Shown here: positions 25,662-35,364 of the stretch, piece after piece
Position numbering within the stretch: position 1 is the stretch's first letter
Layout: every line of letters starts with the position of its first letter
NCBI GenBank assembly: GCA_040506195.1
Contig: JBEVXH010000001.1
Span: forward strand, 248,001-312,000
Reading direction: 5' to 3'
DNA: 64,000 nucleotides
DNA from: Thiodiazotropha sp040506195
Lineage (GTDB): Bacteria > Pseudomonadota > Gammaproteobacteria > Chromatiales > Chromatiaceae
Notes under the pieces: generated by a model
Databases searched by the model: none
Told to the model about the DNA's origin: nothing
Seen by the model: the letters and a program-made list of their open reading frames with translations, nothing else
Translations under genes and position numbers: made by a program

Positions 25662-26075
25662 ATGCTGAACAAAGATGAAACAATCCTGCTGATAGAAGAT
25701 GACCGAGTCGACATCATGACCGTTCAGCGCGCCTTGCAAAAAAACAATATCAGCAACCCTCTACTGATCGCCAGAACAGGACTAGAAGCCCTCGATATGC
25801 TGCGAGGTACAAACGGCGTCAAGAAAATCAACCCCTTACCGGCACTCACACTGCTGGATCTCAATCTTCCCAAAATGAGCGGATTCGAGTTTTTGCAGGA
25901 ACTGCGCAGCGACCCCGAACTCGATTCACTGCGTATCATCGTGCTGACATCATCCAACGAACCGAAAGACCGTGCAGCTGCGTTTGAGTTTGAGGTTGAC
26001 GATTACATCGTCAAACCTCATTCATTCGATGAATTTACACGCGCCGTGGCCACCATCCTTGCACTCTGGGAGTAA
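25662..26075 (+). CDS. Single-domain response regulator (Rcp1-like)
   Basis: 137 residues, receiver domain only: ILLIEDDRVD, phospho-acceptor D66 (LTLLDLNLPKMSG), VLTSSNE and a final KPHSFDEF. Such regulators partner with phytochrome/CHASE-type kinases, here the gene 49 bases upstream. With no output domain, it must act by protein contact or phosphotransfer. Confidence 0.92.
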   Translation: MLNKDETILLIEDDRVDIMTVQRALQKNNISNPLLIARTGLEALDMLRGTNGVKKINPLPALTLLDLNLPKMSGFEFLQELRSDPELDSLRIIVLTSSNEPKDRAAAFEFEVDDYIVKPHSFDEFTRAVATILALWE

Positions 26076-26548
26076 AAGGGTGACTGTTTTTCCCGACAGA
26101 CAGAAAACCCATCAAATTTTGGGAATCAGCAAGTATAAACGCTAAATAATGCTATTATTCCGCTATGGGGCAGACAGGTTGGCGCACTCCTTAAACAGGC
26201 ATCCGGCAAAAGGCTCAATGCTGCCATCGGCCATTCCCCTCATAAGCATATCTCACTGATCGAGCAATGGATTTTTTAGGGATGCGCTAACTTCTATCCG
26301 GCTTTGCATCCATATTTTTTCAGTCATATAAATTTGCTTTTTGAAAAGAATACGCAGAGAAGACAAACCGACAATAATCAAGGATGCGCCATGATAAGAC
26401 AATCCACAGCAAAAATGCGCTGTCCCACATATCCGACCATTTTCAAAACAAAACAATGGGAATCGGAATATCCGCTCCCAGACAAATATACCCCTTCTAA
26501 TCATCCAGGTCTGACAAGCCTGAAAAAGGACTTTAATTCCCACGGCAT
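26076..26548. other. Intergenic region upstream of the TonB receptor
   Basis: 473 bases. I find no convincing gene (an 82-codon frame at 26304 looks like chance) and no riboswitch I can name. A G+C-richer block at 26165-26240, containing GGGGCAGACAGG and GCATCCGGC, may be a structured leader. No clear Fur box was recognised. Confidence 0.3.
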
Positions 26549-28636
26549 ATGATCAATACCAAGCTTATCCCAATCGCTGTCGGTCTTATACTAAGCACCA
26601 CTGCTCAGGCTATGCGTGATCAGCAATTAGACCATTTCCTCTCCTTAAGTTTGGAACAGCTGATGGAATTGGAGATAACTATCTCAACCGATACCAAACA
26701 AACCGTTTCGCAGGCACCCGCTGCAGTATCCGTTATCACTGCGGAAGACATCGAGGCGACTGGCGCCACCAACCTTGTGGACATCCTGGAGAGCGTCCCC
26801 GGCATACATGTCAGAGCCAGCCAGTTTGCATTCAGGCCATTGATACAATTTCGCGGTGCCAACGCCAATCAAACCTTGCTGATGATCAATGGCGCTTCGA
26901 TGCGGGACCTGATGTGGGGATTCGGTATTTTCTGGAAAGGCATACCGAGCAGTATCATCGACAGAGTGGAAATAATACGTGGCCCCGGATCTGCCCTTTT
27001 CGGCGCTGATGCCTCTGCAGGCGTTATTAATGTCATCACCAAAACCGCAGGAAAGATAGAGCAAAATGAAATTGGCCTGAGGCGTGGGAGTTTCGATTCC
27101 AACACCGGGTGGCTGCAATATGGAAGCAGCTGGAAAGGATTTGATGTCGGCCTCACCATCAACCTGGCCACAACCGATGGACATGACCCGTTTGTTGCAG
27201 CAGATGGTCAGACACGGCAGGATGCTGAACTGGGTAGTATGGTCTCCCTTGCACCGGACAATGCACAATTCGGCTGGAAGAATCAGGATATCAGACTCTC
27301 GGTCGCGAAGGGCGATTGGCTATTGCGTGTAGACCACATGAAGCATAGCGACCTGAAAATCGGTCTGACAGGGGCGGGTATTCTGGACCCTCTGACAACG
27401 GCAGAAGACAGCCGATTCAACCTCGACCTGCTCTATAACGATCCTGATTTCAGCAATGACTGGGGAATCGATGCAGAATTGCGATACCAGGATCTGGACT
27501 ACACCTCAGGCGATGGTTTTCAGGAGCGCCCGCCCGGCGCATTCGACGGCAATTACCCGCAAGGGATTATCAATCATATGCGGTCAGCTGAGCGTAGACT
27601 CAGTTTCGAGACCAGCGGTCTTTTCACAGGGGTCGATAAGCATGCGCTGCGACTTGGTCTGGGCTATTCCTGGCAAGACCTCTATTTGGTCAAACAGCTG
27701 ATAAATATGGGAATTGGGCCGGATGGCAATTCACTGCCGCCAGGCAGTCCGCTTGTTGATGTCTCAAACACAGCGTATGCTTTCGCCCCTGAAAAGACAC
27801 GCTCGATTCGGTATCTGTTTCTACAGGATGTTTGGTCTTTCAGTGAAAACTGGCAATTAACCGCAGGCGTCAGATATGACGATTACTCCGATTTCGGCGA
27901 TACACTGAATCCTCGACTGGCTCTTGTCTGGCGGGTTTCAGATAGGTTTACTACGAAATTGCTTTATGGAAGGGCGTTTCGTCCGCCGTCCTTTCAGGAG
28001 TTGTTCGCTGAAACATCATTCTCAAAACCGAATTCCGACCTGGATCCGGAGCGATCTGAAACAGTTGAGCTGATCCTGTCCTACATGCCAAGTAACGATG
28101 TGAATATCGGGATCAATCTCTTTAAGCTGCAGCAGTCCGATTTTATCCGCGCCATAACCTCGCCCGGAGAGAGTGACCGGCGATTCCAAAACACCGGCAA
28201 CCACACAATTCAAGGCATTGAACTGGAGGCGAAATGGCAAGCTGCAAAGACTCTGAGAGTCTCAGCAAACTATTCAATACGCAATCCTGACAACAACCAA
28301 TTTCGCGCCATTGATGAGCCGAAACAAGATGCCTATGCGCGGGTTGACTGGAATTTCCGCCCAGATTGGAACCTGAACATGCAGACAAACTGGATCGGTG
28401 AAAGAGAACGACGCAGCAATGACCCAAGATCATCACTCGATGACTACACCCTCACCGATACGACACTGCGGTACACCGGACTGAACGCCTGGGAGTTTGC
28501 ATTTTCAATCCGCAATCTATTCGATGAGGATGCAAGGGAATACACGGCACCTTCAGTAACCGACGATCTGATACTGCCGGAACGAAGTTTATATGCCGAA
28601 ATCAAATATAAGCTCCATAGTGGACGGCATGAGTAG
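26549..28636 (+). CDS. TonB-dependent outer-membrane receptor
   Basis: 695 residues with a signal peptide (residues 1-21). The plug domain reads SQAPAAVSVITAEDIEATGA and VDRVEIIRGPGSALFGADA; the barrel ends with a typical aromatic-rich strand (SLYAEIKYKLHSGRHE has a short non-aromatic tail). The substrate is unclear. The family with the following YfiR-like and hybrid kinase genes suggests signal sensing or vitamin/siderophore-like uptake linked to signalling. Confidence 0.88.
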   Translation: MINTKLIPIAVGLILSTTAQAMRDQQLDHFLSLSLEQLMELEITISTDTKQTVSQAPAAVSVITAEDIEATGATNLVDILESVPGIHVRASQFAFRPLIQFRGANANQTLLMINGASMRDLMWGFGIFWKGIPSSIIDRVEIIRGPGSALFGADASAGVINVITKTAGKIEQNEIGLRRGSFDSNTGWLQYGSSWKGFDVGLTINLATTDGHDPFVAADGQTRQDAELGSMVSLAPDNAQFGWKNQDIRLSVAKGDWLLRVDHMKHSDLKIGLTGAGILDPLTTAEDSRFNLDLLYNDPDFSNDWGIDAELRYQDLDYTSGDGFQERPPGAFDGNYPQGIINHMRSAERRLSFETSGLFTGVDKHALRLGLGYSWQDLYLVKQLINMGIGPDGNSLPPGSPLVDVSNTAYAFAPEKTRSIRYLFLQDVWSFSENWQLTAGVRYDDYSDFGDTLNPRLALVWRVSDRFTTKLLYGRAFRPPSFQELFAETSFSKPNSDLDPERSETVELILSYMPSNDVNIGINLFKLQQSDFIRAITSPGESDRRFQNTGNHTIQGIELEAKWQAAKTLRVSANYSIRNPDNNQFRAIDEPKQDAYARVDWNFRPDWNLNMQTNWIGERERRSNDPRSSLDDYTLTDTTLRYTGLNAWEFAFSIRNLFDEDAREYTAPSVTDDLILPERSLYAEIKYKLHSGRHE

Positions 28637-28825
28637 AACTGGATTGATGATATGGCACTGCTTTTTGGGAACAAGATGATTTTTCAAACCGTTGTCTCGG
28701 ATATAAATATTCTGACCTATAAGCGCAGTGCTATTTAATCAATAAAACAATGGTTACGTATATTTTTGCACCATGGATAATGGACTAATCTGCCATACTG
28801 GCTCATGCGAACTGGATAGACCGAA

Positions 28826-29368
28826 GTGACGACAAGGCTGTTGACTCTTATAACACTCCTCGCAGTTGGCTGTATTACTTTTACGGCATTCGCAGAGGAA
28901 CAACATGGCGAAGAGAATTTACTGAAGGCAGCCTTTATCTTCAACTTCGCCAAATTCACTCGCTGGCCAGATGGAGTATGGTCGGAGGACCGACCGTCAT
29001 TAATAATATGTTCCATTGGTTATGATGAATTGGCAAATACCCTCACTCGACTCAACGGCAGGACGCTCAGAGAACATCCTGTAAAAATCATGCAAAAACA
29101 GGAAACGGACCAATTGGATATTTGTCATGTCCTGTATCTGGCCAATTCACTCAAGCACGAAGCGATTGAGATAACGAATTTACTTAAGGTTAAACCAATA
29201 CTGACCGTCAGTGAAATACCGGGCTTTGCCGAATCAGGTGGAATGATTGAGCTTTACCAAAGAGGTGGTCGGATACGATTCAAGATCAACCTGCATATTA
29301 CCCGTGAAGCCGGATTGGATCTCAGCTCACGCCTGCTTAAGCTGGCTACTGTTGTCGACGGGCCGTAA
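28826..29368 (+). CDS. YfiR-family periplasmic protein (DUF4154)
   Basis: 180 residues, GTG start, with a signal peptide (LLTLITLLAVGCITFTAFAEE). The body NLLKAAFIFNFAKFTRWPDGVW, then ICSIGYDELANTLTRLNG and ILTVSEIPGFAESGGMIEL, is the DUF4154 (YfiR) fold. In Pseudomonas, YfiR binds the periplasmic domain of the cyclase YfiN and represses it. Here it precedes, by 2 bases, a kinase with the same type of periplasmic domain, so it probably controls that kinase. Confidence 0.9.
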   Translation: MTTRLLTLITLLAVGCITFTAFAEEQHGEENLLKAAFIFNFAKFTRWPDGVWSEDRPSLIICSIGYDELANTLTRLNGRTLREHPVKIMQKQETDQLDICHVLYLANSLKHEAIEITNLLKVKPILTVSEIPGFAESGGMIELYQRGGRIRFKINLHITREAGLDLSSRLLKLATVVDGP

Positions 29369-29370
29369 TT

Positions 29371-31719
29371 ATGTATCTGTTACGAAACGCTTCAATAAAG
29401 CACAAGCTTGAAGCCATCATTCTGGTGACGACAGCATCTGTTCTGCTGCTCAGTTTATTTTTATTCATGATAGTTGAGATAAACTCCGCCCGAGGAGAAG
29501 CTGCAACACGCCTGCAATCTCTTGCCATATTACTCGGCGCAAACAGCAGCGCAGCGATCACCTTCGATGATCAGAGTACCGCTAACGATATATTGGCCAC
29601 ACTGTCAACACAAAAGGACGTTGTTGAAGCCACGATTTTTCTCAATAACGGCGATTCCTTTGCCAGATACCAATCAGAGAATTATAAATCCTCCTTGGAT
29701 TTGAATGATGACAGGTCAGGGATTGATTCCTATTTTAGGCTGGTTGCAATCAAAGAATCGATCTTACTCGATGGCGAGAATATTGGTTATCTGCATATTG
29801 TCGGCGATATGAGTAGGGCCCATTCTCTCCTACTTCATCAATCACTTATGGTTCTGGGTGTATTCACTGTCTCTATGCTGTTCGCATTCTGGCTCTCCAA
29901 TCGTTTTCAACGGGTGATCTCAAGGCCTGTACAACAACTGCTTCGCACTATGAAAAAGATCGCAGTCAAGAGAGATTTTTCCCACCGTGCAAAACGGTTG
30001 AGTAACGATGAATTGGGAAGTTTGGTCGATGGTTTTAATGCCATGCTTGACCGCATTCAGAGGCACGACAGTAAACTATCGGCATATCATCAGGATTTAG
30101 AACGCCAGGTGACCGAGAGAACACGCCAGTTGAATACTGCAAAGAATGAAGCCGAGGCCGCCAGCCAGGCTAAGAGTGACTTCCTGGCCACCATGAGCCA
30201 CGAGATTCGCACACCGATGAGCGGGGTCATTGGTTTCGGGCATTTATTGAAAAAAACAACTTTGAATGACCAGCAGAGAGAGTACGCAGATATCATCATC
30301 AGTTCTGCTCAAGGCTTACTTGAAATCATCGATGACATACTCAACTTTTCCAAGATGGAGGCTGGCAAAGTCACCCTGGAGTACAGTAATTTCGTCATGG
30401 AAAACCTGATACATGGTGTTGAGATGCTATTTGCCCCCAAGGCCCTGGAGAAAGGCATCACCCTCACATCATCCGTTACTGATGATGTACCACCACTACT
30501 CTATGGAGACCCTGCCAAAATACGCCAGGTACTCATCAACCTGGTCGGCAATGCAATAAAATTCACCGACGAGGGCAGCATCAGGATCAAGATAGACAAG
30601 GAAGATCAACAGGGCGATGAGGTTACAATTCGCATCACTGTCAGTGATACGGGTATCGGTATCAGCCAACAACAGCAGTCCCAGCTTTTCCAACCTTTTC
30701 AACAGTGTGATGGCTCGATCACGCGTAATTATGGAGGAACCGGTCTCGGCTTGGTTATTGCTCGACGCCTTGTTGATCTAATGGAGGGTGAAATAACATT
30801 AACCAGCAAGCCAGACGAAGGATCGACTTTCGTTACCCGTATTCACCTGAATACGGCAAACAAGGCAGAAGGCATTGAGCAAATACCAGACATACCCAAT
30901 ATTACGCCAAATCTGCTTGTAACACCGGATGATATCGAGAACACAGACTCGCTTTTCGATAAGTTGACTATTCTTGTTGTTGATGACAGTAATGTGAACC
31001 TGACATTGGCTAAAGCACTGCTACTCAAAAAAGGTGCGCAAGTAGTTGCGGCAACAAGCGCATTAGAGGCTCTGGAAGCAATCGACAGCCGGGAATTCGA
31101 TCTCATCCTCATGGATTTGGAAATGCCTAAAATGAGTGGCATTGAGGCAACCAGAAAAATTCGTGAGACACATGATTCAAGACAGCTACCGATCGTTGCC
31201 GTTACGGCTCATGTGTTGCCTCAAAAAAAAGAGGATGTATTCGATGCAGGGATGGATGACTTGCTGACAAAGCCCTATCTACCTGATCAACTTTATAGGA
31301 TCGTGAGTAAATGGACAGGGCACCTGTACAATCCGGCAGATGAGCAATTACCCCATTCAACGATCGATGGCGATTCAGCCATCTATGACCACCAGACGGC
31401 ACTGACCAGTGTCGCAAATGACAATAAGACTGCCGAACTGATACTTGATGAATTCCTTGAAATGCTACCAGCCTGTGAAGCCGCTTTGAAAGAGGCCTGT
31501 TCTGCAGGGGATCATACGGCCCTATACCAAACAGCCCACAAACTGGAAGGTTCGGCCAGCACGAGTGGTGCTTCTTCAATATACGAGGAAGCAGTCACCC
31601 TGAAAACGGCATTAAAACAAAAATCAGTAGAATCGGATCAGATCGACCGATGTGTCACCGCATTATTAGAGCAAACAGACCAATTCAGGCAATACTTTTC
31701 TAATAAGATAAAACATTGA
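29371..31719 (+). CDS. CHASE8 hybrid sensor histidine kinase with REC and Hpt domains
   Basis: 782 residues. A TM at 17-36, a periplasmic CHASE8-like domain (about 38-150, with LAILLGANSSAAITFDDQS), a second TM (156-175), HAMP (178-233), HisKA with H277 (MSHEIRTPMSG), HATPase (NLVGNAIKF, DTGIGI, GGTGLGL), a receiver with D582 (LILMDLEMPKMSG, K634) and a C-terminal Hpt with H723 (AHKLEGSAS). All residues for a His-Asp-His phosphorelay are intact; the final receiver is not encoded here. CHASE8 is the domain by which YfiN meets YfiR. The start overlaps the end of yfiR by almost nothing (2-base gap). Confidence 0.9.
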   Translation: MYLLRNASIKHKLEAIILVTTASVLLLSLFLFMIVEINSARGEAATRLQSLAILLGANSSAAITFDDQSTANDILATLSTQKDVVEATIFLNNGDSFARYQSENYKSSLDLNDDRSGIDSYFRLVAIKESILLDGENIGYLHIVGDMSRAHSLLLHQSLMVLGVFTVSMLFAFWLSNRFQRVISRPVQQLLRTMKKIAVKRDFSHRAKRLSNDELGSLVDGFNAMLDRIQRHDSKLSAYHQDLERQVTERTRQLNTAKNEAEAASQAKSDFLATMSHEIRTPMSGVIGFGHLLKKTTLNDQQREYADIIISSAQGLLEIIDDILNFSKMEAGKVTLEYSNFVMENLIHGVEMLFAPKALEKGITLTSSVTDDVPPLLYGDPAKIRQVLINLVGNAIKFTDEGSIRIKIDKEDQQGDEVTIRITVSDTGIGISQQQQSQLFQPFQQCDGSITRNYGGTGLGLVIARRLVDLMEGEITLTSKPDEGSTFVTRIHLNTANKAEGIEQIPDIPNITPNLLVTPDDIENTDSLFDKLTILVVDDSNVNLTLAKALLLKKGAQVVAATSALEALEAIDSREFDLILMDLEMPKMSGIEATRKIRETHDSRQLPIVAVTAHVLPQKKEDVFDAGMDDLLTKPYLPDQLYRIVSKWTGHLYNPADEQLPHSTIDGDSAIYDHQTALTSVANDNKTAELILDEFLEMLPACEAALKEACSAGDHTALYQTAHKLEGSASTSGASSIYEEAVTLKTALKQKSVESDQIDRCVTALLEQTDQFRQYFSNKIKH

Positions 31720-31791
31720 TTGATCTATAGGATGTACAAGGCAAGCTATTCATACCCGTTATTCTGATATCGACAGATCTTTCAGCACACA

Positions 31792-31817
31792 GAAATCCCG
31801 GCATCAGCCGGGATTTC
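31792..31817. terminator. Hairpin between convergent genes
   Basis: GAAATCCCGGC and GCCGGGATTTC form an 11-bp perfect stem with an ATCA loop. There is only a weak T-run on either side, but the position between converging genes fits a bidirectional terminator. Confidence 0.65.
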
Positions 31818-31858
31818 GGTAGGATTGAAATGGTCAACAACCTGCGCGGCTACAGAGA

Positions 31859-32269
31859 TCAATCCCAGTGATATCTGTTGTGGCGATGTGAAGAGTATTC
31901 ATCATGATATGCAATATAGCGATCTATGCCATTACGCATATACTCTCTGATCAAGCGGCTGTTCTTGTCTAATTTGCGCGTCAAATGATTATACTCGCTG
32001 CGAGATAAGTAACCATCGTCCCGATACTCCCGTGATAAGCGGCGTATTTTACGATACCGCTTTTTGAGCTGCTTTGCTTCTTTGTGAGTCAGTCTGTCTC
32101 TGTCAATACCACGCTCGATTCTGTGATATTGCCGATCCATTCGCTTTTCGATCTTGTACACCTTTTTATGGTCGCAATAATCTCCCCTGTGCGAATCTCC
32201 GGCATATGACGGTGTTGCCATAACAAGGCTGAGCGATACAGCAATCAGTGTAGTGCGAACAAAATTCAT
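31859..32269 (-). CDS. Small exported basic protein, unknown
   Basis: 136 residues. Signal peptide MNFVRTTLIAVSLSLVMATPSYA, then a strongly basic, helical, Arg/His/Tyr-rich body (KEAKQLKKRYRKIRRLSREYRDDGYLSRSEYNHLTRKL). Similar small periplasmic proteins with Lys/Arg-rich helices are common in Gammaproteobacteria, with no assigned role. The repeat-like R-x-x-R spacing suggests helix-helix packing or binding to acidic polymers; that is inference. Confidence 0.65.
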   Translation of the reverse strand: MNFVRTTLIAVSLSLVMATPSYAGDSHRGDYCDHKKVYKIEKRMDRQYHRIERGIDRDRLTHKEAKQLKKRYRKIRRLSREYRDDGYLSRSEYNHLTRKLDKNSRLIREYMRNGIDRYIAYHDEYSSHRHNRYHWD

Positions 32270-32525
32270 GGTAAATTTCTCCTGTGATCATTATTCGTCA
32301 AGACTCAACTACAGAATATGCCGCCGATGCTGAACGAAAACTGAATGGGTCACTTATTACCGACAGATCGAAAAAGTGCCAATTCGACACTGGCAAGAAG
32401 CCACTCTATTCGTTATCCTCAGACCCGTTATCTCGACGTGTAGCGGGAACGAGATTGAATCAACAATCTCGCACCACCCCCACATATGTTTTCATTGCTC
32501 GCCGTCGCTTCGAGGGATGGATTGA

Positions 32526-33149
32526 ATGAAGTGCATTAGAAACTGTATTTTTGGACTGTGCCTGATTGGCTGCAATCACACCGCAATGGCGGAAACCAGG
32601 TATGTTACCGATGAATTGCAACTCTCCCTGTTTGAGCTGATCAATTCCAAGGGCAAACTTCTGCAACGTCTAAATAGCGGTGCTGAACTTGAACTATTGC
32701 AACAAGAGGGCCTGTTCGCCAAGGTCCGCACAAAGGATGGTACTGAAGGCTGGACCAAGGCCGGCTTCCTTATCGAACGGAAGCCGGCACGCACTCAACT
32801 GATCGAACTCCAGCAACAACATCAAGCACTGACTTCGAATCTGGAACAAAGTGAAGCCGATCTGAAGAAAACCCGAAACGAGCTGGAGAATCTTAAACAG
32901 CAGGAACAGCAGGCCAACGCTGAACTGCAAGATCAGCTGGCGAACACGGAAGGAGTCATCTCCGCGTTGGATAGGATACAGCAGGAAAATGAGGCGCTTC
33001 GCAATAGCCAAAGCCAGATGCATACCGCCATCCCATTGAACTGGGGACTGATTGCAGCCGGTATCAGTTTTGTGCTGGGAATAACTGCGGGCATCGCATT
33101 GTTCGACTATCGCAGTCGAAAACGTCACGGCGGTTATCGCATCTATTAG
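32526..33149 (+). CDS. TIGR04211/YgiM-type SH3 domain protein
   Basis: 207 residues: signal peptide (1-22), a bacterial SH3 domain (24-90, RYVTDELQLSLFELINSKGKLLQRL and EGWTKAGFLI), a coiled coil (about 95-160) and a C-terminal membrane anchor (about 170-190, LIAAGISFVLGITAGIALF). It is an inner-membrane protein with its SH3 and coiled coil in the periplasm, linked to envelope functions in E. coli (YgiM). Confidence 0.85.
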   Translation: MKCIRNCIFGLCLIGCNHTAMAETRYVTDELQLSLFELINSKGKLLQRLNSGAELELLQQEGLFAKVRTKDGTEGWTKAGFLIERKPARTQLIELQQQHQALTSNLEQSEADLKKTRNELENLKQQEQQANAELQDQLANTEGVISALDRIQQENEALRNSQSQMHTAIPLNWGLIAAGISFVLGITAGIALFDYRSRKRHGGYRIY

Positions 33150-33179
33150 CTGCTTCGCTCCAGGCAGCCGACCAGCCGG

Positions 33180-34133
33180 TCAACACTCGATGGCGTATTT
33201 TTTCATCCGATAGAGCAGTGTATCGCGACTGAGCCCCAGCATTCTTGCCGCTTTACTACGGTTACCGAAGGTTTTATTCAATGCCTGTTCGATCAAACTG
33301 GCCTCAAGCTCATCCATATTGAGACCCTGATCAGGCAACTGAAAGGTTCCATCAGCCGATGCGTGTTGGCTTGGGGTTGCGCGAAACTCCTGGGGCAGAT
33401 TTTCCGTTTCGACTTTACGGCCGGAAAACAGGATCAGCATACGCTCGGAGAAATTCCTGAGTTCTCGTACATTGCCAGGCCAATGATAGCTGTTCAGCAA
33501 TTTCATCACTGCCTTACTATAGACCGGTGGACGAAGCTTGTAATTTGCCGCCAGTTCAGCGGTCAGACCCGAGAGAAGCAGATTCACATCACCCGGACGT
33601 TGTCGCAAAGGTGGCAATTCGAGGGGTACGACATGAAGACGGTAGTAGAGATCCCTGCGAAAGCTGCCGTCATCGATCAAGCGGCTCAGGTCACGGTTGG
33701 TTGCGGCGATTACCCGCACATCGACGCATTGGTTATTCGCCCTACCGACGGTTTGACACTCCCCTGTCTCCAAAAAGCGTAGTAATTTCGCCTGAACCAC
33801 CGGCGGCAACTCACCGATCTCATCCAGAAAAAGGGTACCGCCATTGGCCGCCTGCACTTTTCCGATACTGTCGTTGGAAGCACCGGTGAAAGCACCCTTG
33901 CGGTGACCAAAGAGCTCGCTTTCGGCCAGTTGCGTCGGCAGTGCCGCACAGTTGACAGTTACGAAGGGTTTGTCGCGCCGTCGACTGTTCCGATGCAGTG
34001 CCTGTGCCAGCAACTCTTTACCAGTCCCGCTCTCACCGGAAACCAATACTGTGGCATCCGTCACTGAAACAATGCGCATTGCCCTTAGCAAGGACTGAAA
34101 TTCAGGGGCCTTTCCTAACATAACCGTCTCCAT
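33180..34133 (-). CDS. Sigma-54-dependent transcriptional activator (no receiver domain)
   Basis: 317 residues. The AAA+ core has the Walker A GESGTGKE, the sigma-54 contact loop GAFTGAS and Walker B TLFLDEIGELPP; a Fis-type helix-turn-helix ends the protein (RSKAARMLGLSRDTLLYRM). The ATG at 34133 (METVMLGK) follows GGAG at a good distance and is preferred. A further ATG at 34244 gives a 37-residue extension without family resemblance. Without a receiver, it must be controlled by a partner protein or by level. Confidence 0.88.
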   Translation of the reverse strand: METVMLGKAPEFQSLLRAMRIVSVTDATVLVSGESGTGKELLAQALHRNSRRRDKPFVTVNCAALPTQLAESELFGHRKGAFTGASNDSIGKVQAANGGTLFLDEIGELPPVVQAKLLRFLETGECQTVGRANNQCVDVRVIAATNRDLSRLIDDGSFRRDLYYRLHVVPLELPPLRQRPGDVNLLLSGLTAELAANYKLRPPVYSKAVMKLLNSYHWPGNVRELRNFSERMLILFSGRKVETENLPQEFRATPSQHASADGTFQLPDQGLNMDELEASLIEQALNKTFGNRSKAARMLGLSRDTLLYRMKKYAIEC

Positions 34134-34244
34134 AGCAGCTCCAGGACATTGTAAAACAGTTTTCCCATTGAGGAAAACAGGTTGGGAACCCCCTTCCCTC
34201 CAACCGTGCATCCTGAAACTCCCTGACTGTTGACCGTTTGGCAT

Positions 34245-34268
34245 CTGGGGCCTGTTAACAGGCCCTAG
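34245..34268. repeat. Dispersed repeat, copy 2 (near-perfect 24-bp palindrome)
   Basis: The copy is collapsed to its two ends around GTTAAC: it starts CTGGGGCCTGTTAAC and ends GTTAACAGGCCCTAG. It supplies the stop codon of the LysR gene and could act as a hairpin. Confidence 0.7.
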
Positions 34269-35185
34269 TTAAACATCTCTTTCACAATCTCAAGGAATCG
34301 TTTCGCCTGTGGTGACAGAAACTTACCGCGGCGCAATACGATCCCGTAGCTGCGGTCAGGAAAGTACTCACCCAGCGGAATGGTCGAGATCTGCTCTTCG
34401 CCTGTAAGACAGACATCCGTCACGATGGATATACCCAGACCGATCTCGACATATTTTTTGATCACTTCCCAGCCACCGGCCTCGAGCGTGACGTTGTAGT
34501 TGGCATTATGCTGCTTGAATACCAGATCCACCATTCTCCATGTACTCAGATGGTGGGGTGGGAGGATAAGCCCATAGGGACTGATATCATGTAGCTGAAT
34601 CGACTCCTTTTTTGCCAGGGGGTGGTCCAGCGGCGTAATCAAAACCGGGGCGTAATTGACCACGGGCTGGTAGGTGACATCGTCAGGAATTTCCAGCATC
34701 GAGCCGATCGCCAGATCCGTCTCGTCCGCTCTCAACATGGCCATGCCATCGCGCCCGGTCACATTGTGCAGTTTCACCCTGATCCCCGGGTAGCGTTCGG
34801 CGAAACGACGAATCGGTTCAGGCAGGATATACAGAATGGTGGATTCGCCCGCAGCGATATTCAGTTCACCGCTCTCGAGTTTTCCACAGGAGGCGGCAAA
34901 GGTCTCCTGCAGTTTATCCATCCCCTCCACCAAGGGTTGGGAAAGCTTATAAAGGGTCTCCCCCTCCGGTGTCAGCTTGATTTTCGGCCCTCTACGCTCG
35001 AACAGAACCGTTTCCAATTCCCGCTCAAGCGCCTGGATCTGCAATGATACTGTCGGCTGACTCAGGTAAAGTCTCTCCGCTGCCTCACTGATCGACCCTG
35101 TCTGTGCCGCATGGCAAAAGGCACGCAGTTGCTTCAGACGATTTTGCTTATAATGAATCTGTGGTGTTCCAGCCATGTCAGCCAT
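34265..35185 (-). CDS. LysR-family transcriptional regulator
   Basis: 306 residues. The helix-turn-helix is LKQLRAFCHAAQTGSISEAAERLYLSQPTVSLQIQALERELE; the effector domain (about 100-300) has typical LysR strands (YQPVVNYAPVLITPLDHPLA). The helix-turn-helix wording (SISEAAERLYLSQPTVS) is close to CysB/Cbl-like regulators, but the effector is unknown. The C-terminal residues and TAG stop run into a dispersed repeat. Confidence 0.9.
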   Translation of the reverse strand: MADMAGTPQIHYKQNRLKQLRAFCHAAQTGSISEAAERLYLSQPTVSLQIQALERELETVLFERRGPKIKLTPEGETLYKLSQPLVEGMDKLQETFAASCGKLESGELNIAAGESTILYILPEPIRRFAERYPGIRVKLHNVTGRDGMAMLRADETDLAIGSMLEIPDDVTYQPVVNYAPVLITPLDHPLAKKESIQLHDISPYGLILPPHHLSTWRMVDLVFKQHNANYNVTLEAGGWEVIKKYVEIGLGISIVTDVCLTGEEQISTIPLGEYFPDRSYGIVLRRGKFLSPQAKRFLEIVKEMFN

Positions 35186-35364
35186 CCAGTAGTATTAAGT
35201 AAATCAATACTAGATGTAAGAGCTACCAATGGCAATAATAAAAAAATAGCGCTATTTATCGGATCGACTCGCAATGCTACCCGAGATTTCGCTATTCTTA
35301 ACCGCTGGACCGGAATGGAAAGATTGCTCCAACACCATCTACAGGTAAATAGACAGAGGTATCC

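Noticed and set aside
26165..26240. Cobalamin or c-di-GMP riboswitch before the TonB receptor
   Set aside because: A G+C-richer block is there, but the conserved boxes of these riboswitches are not visible.
26304..26552. 82-codon frame before the TonB receptor
   Set aside because: No ribosome-binding site or family resemblance; composition looks non-coding.
33180..34244. Longer start for the sigma-54 activator at 34244
   Set aside because: The extra 37 residues show no family resemblance, while the ATG at 34133 has a good GGAG upstream.
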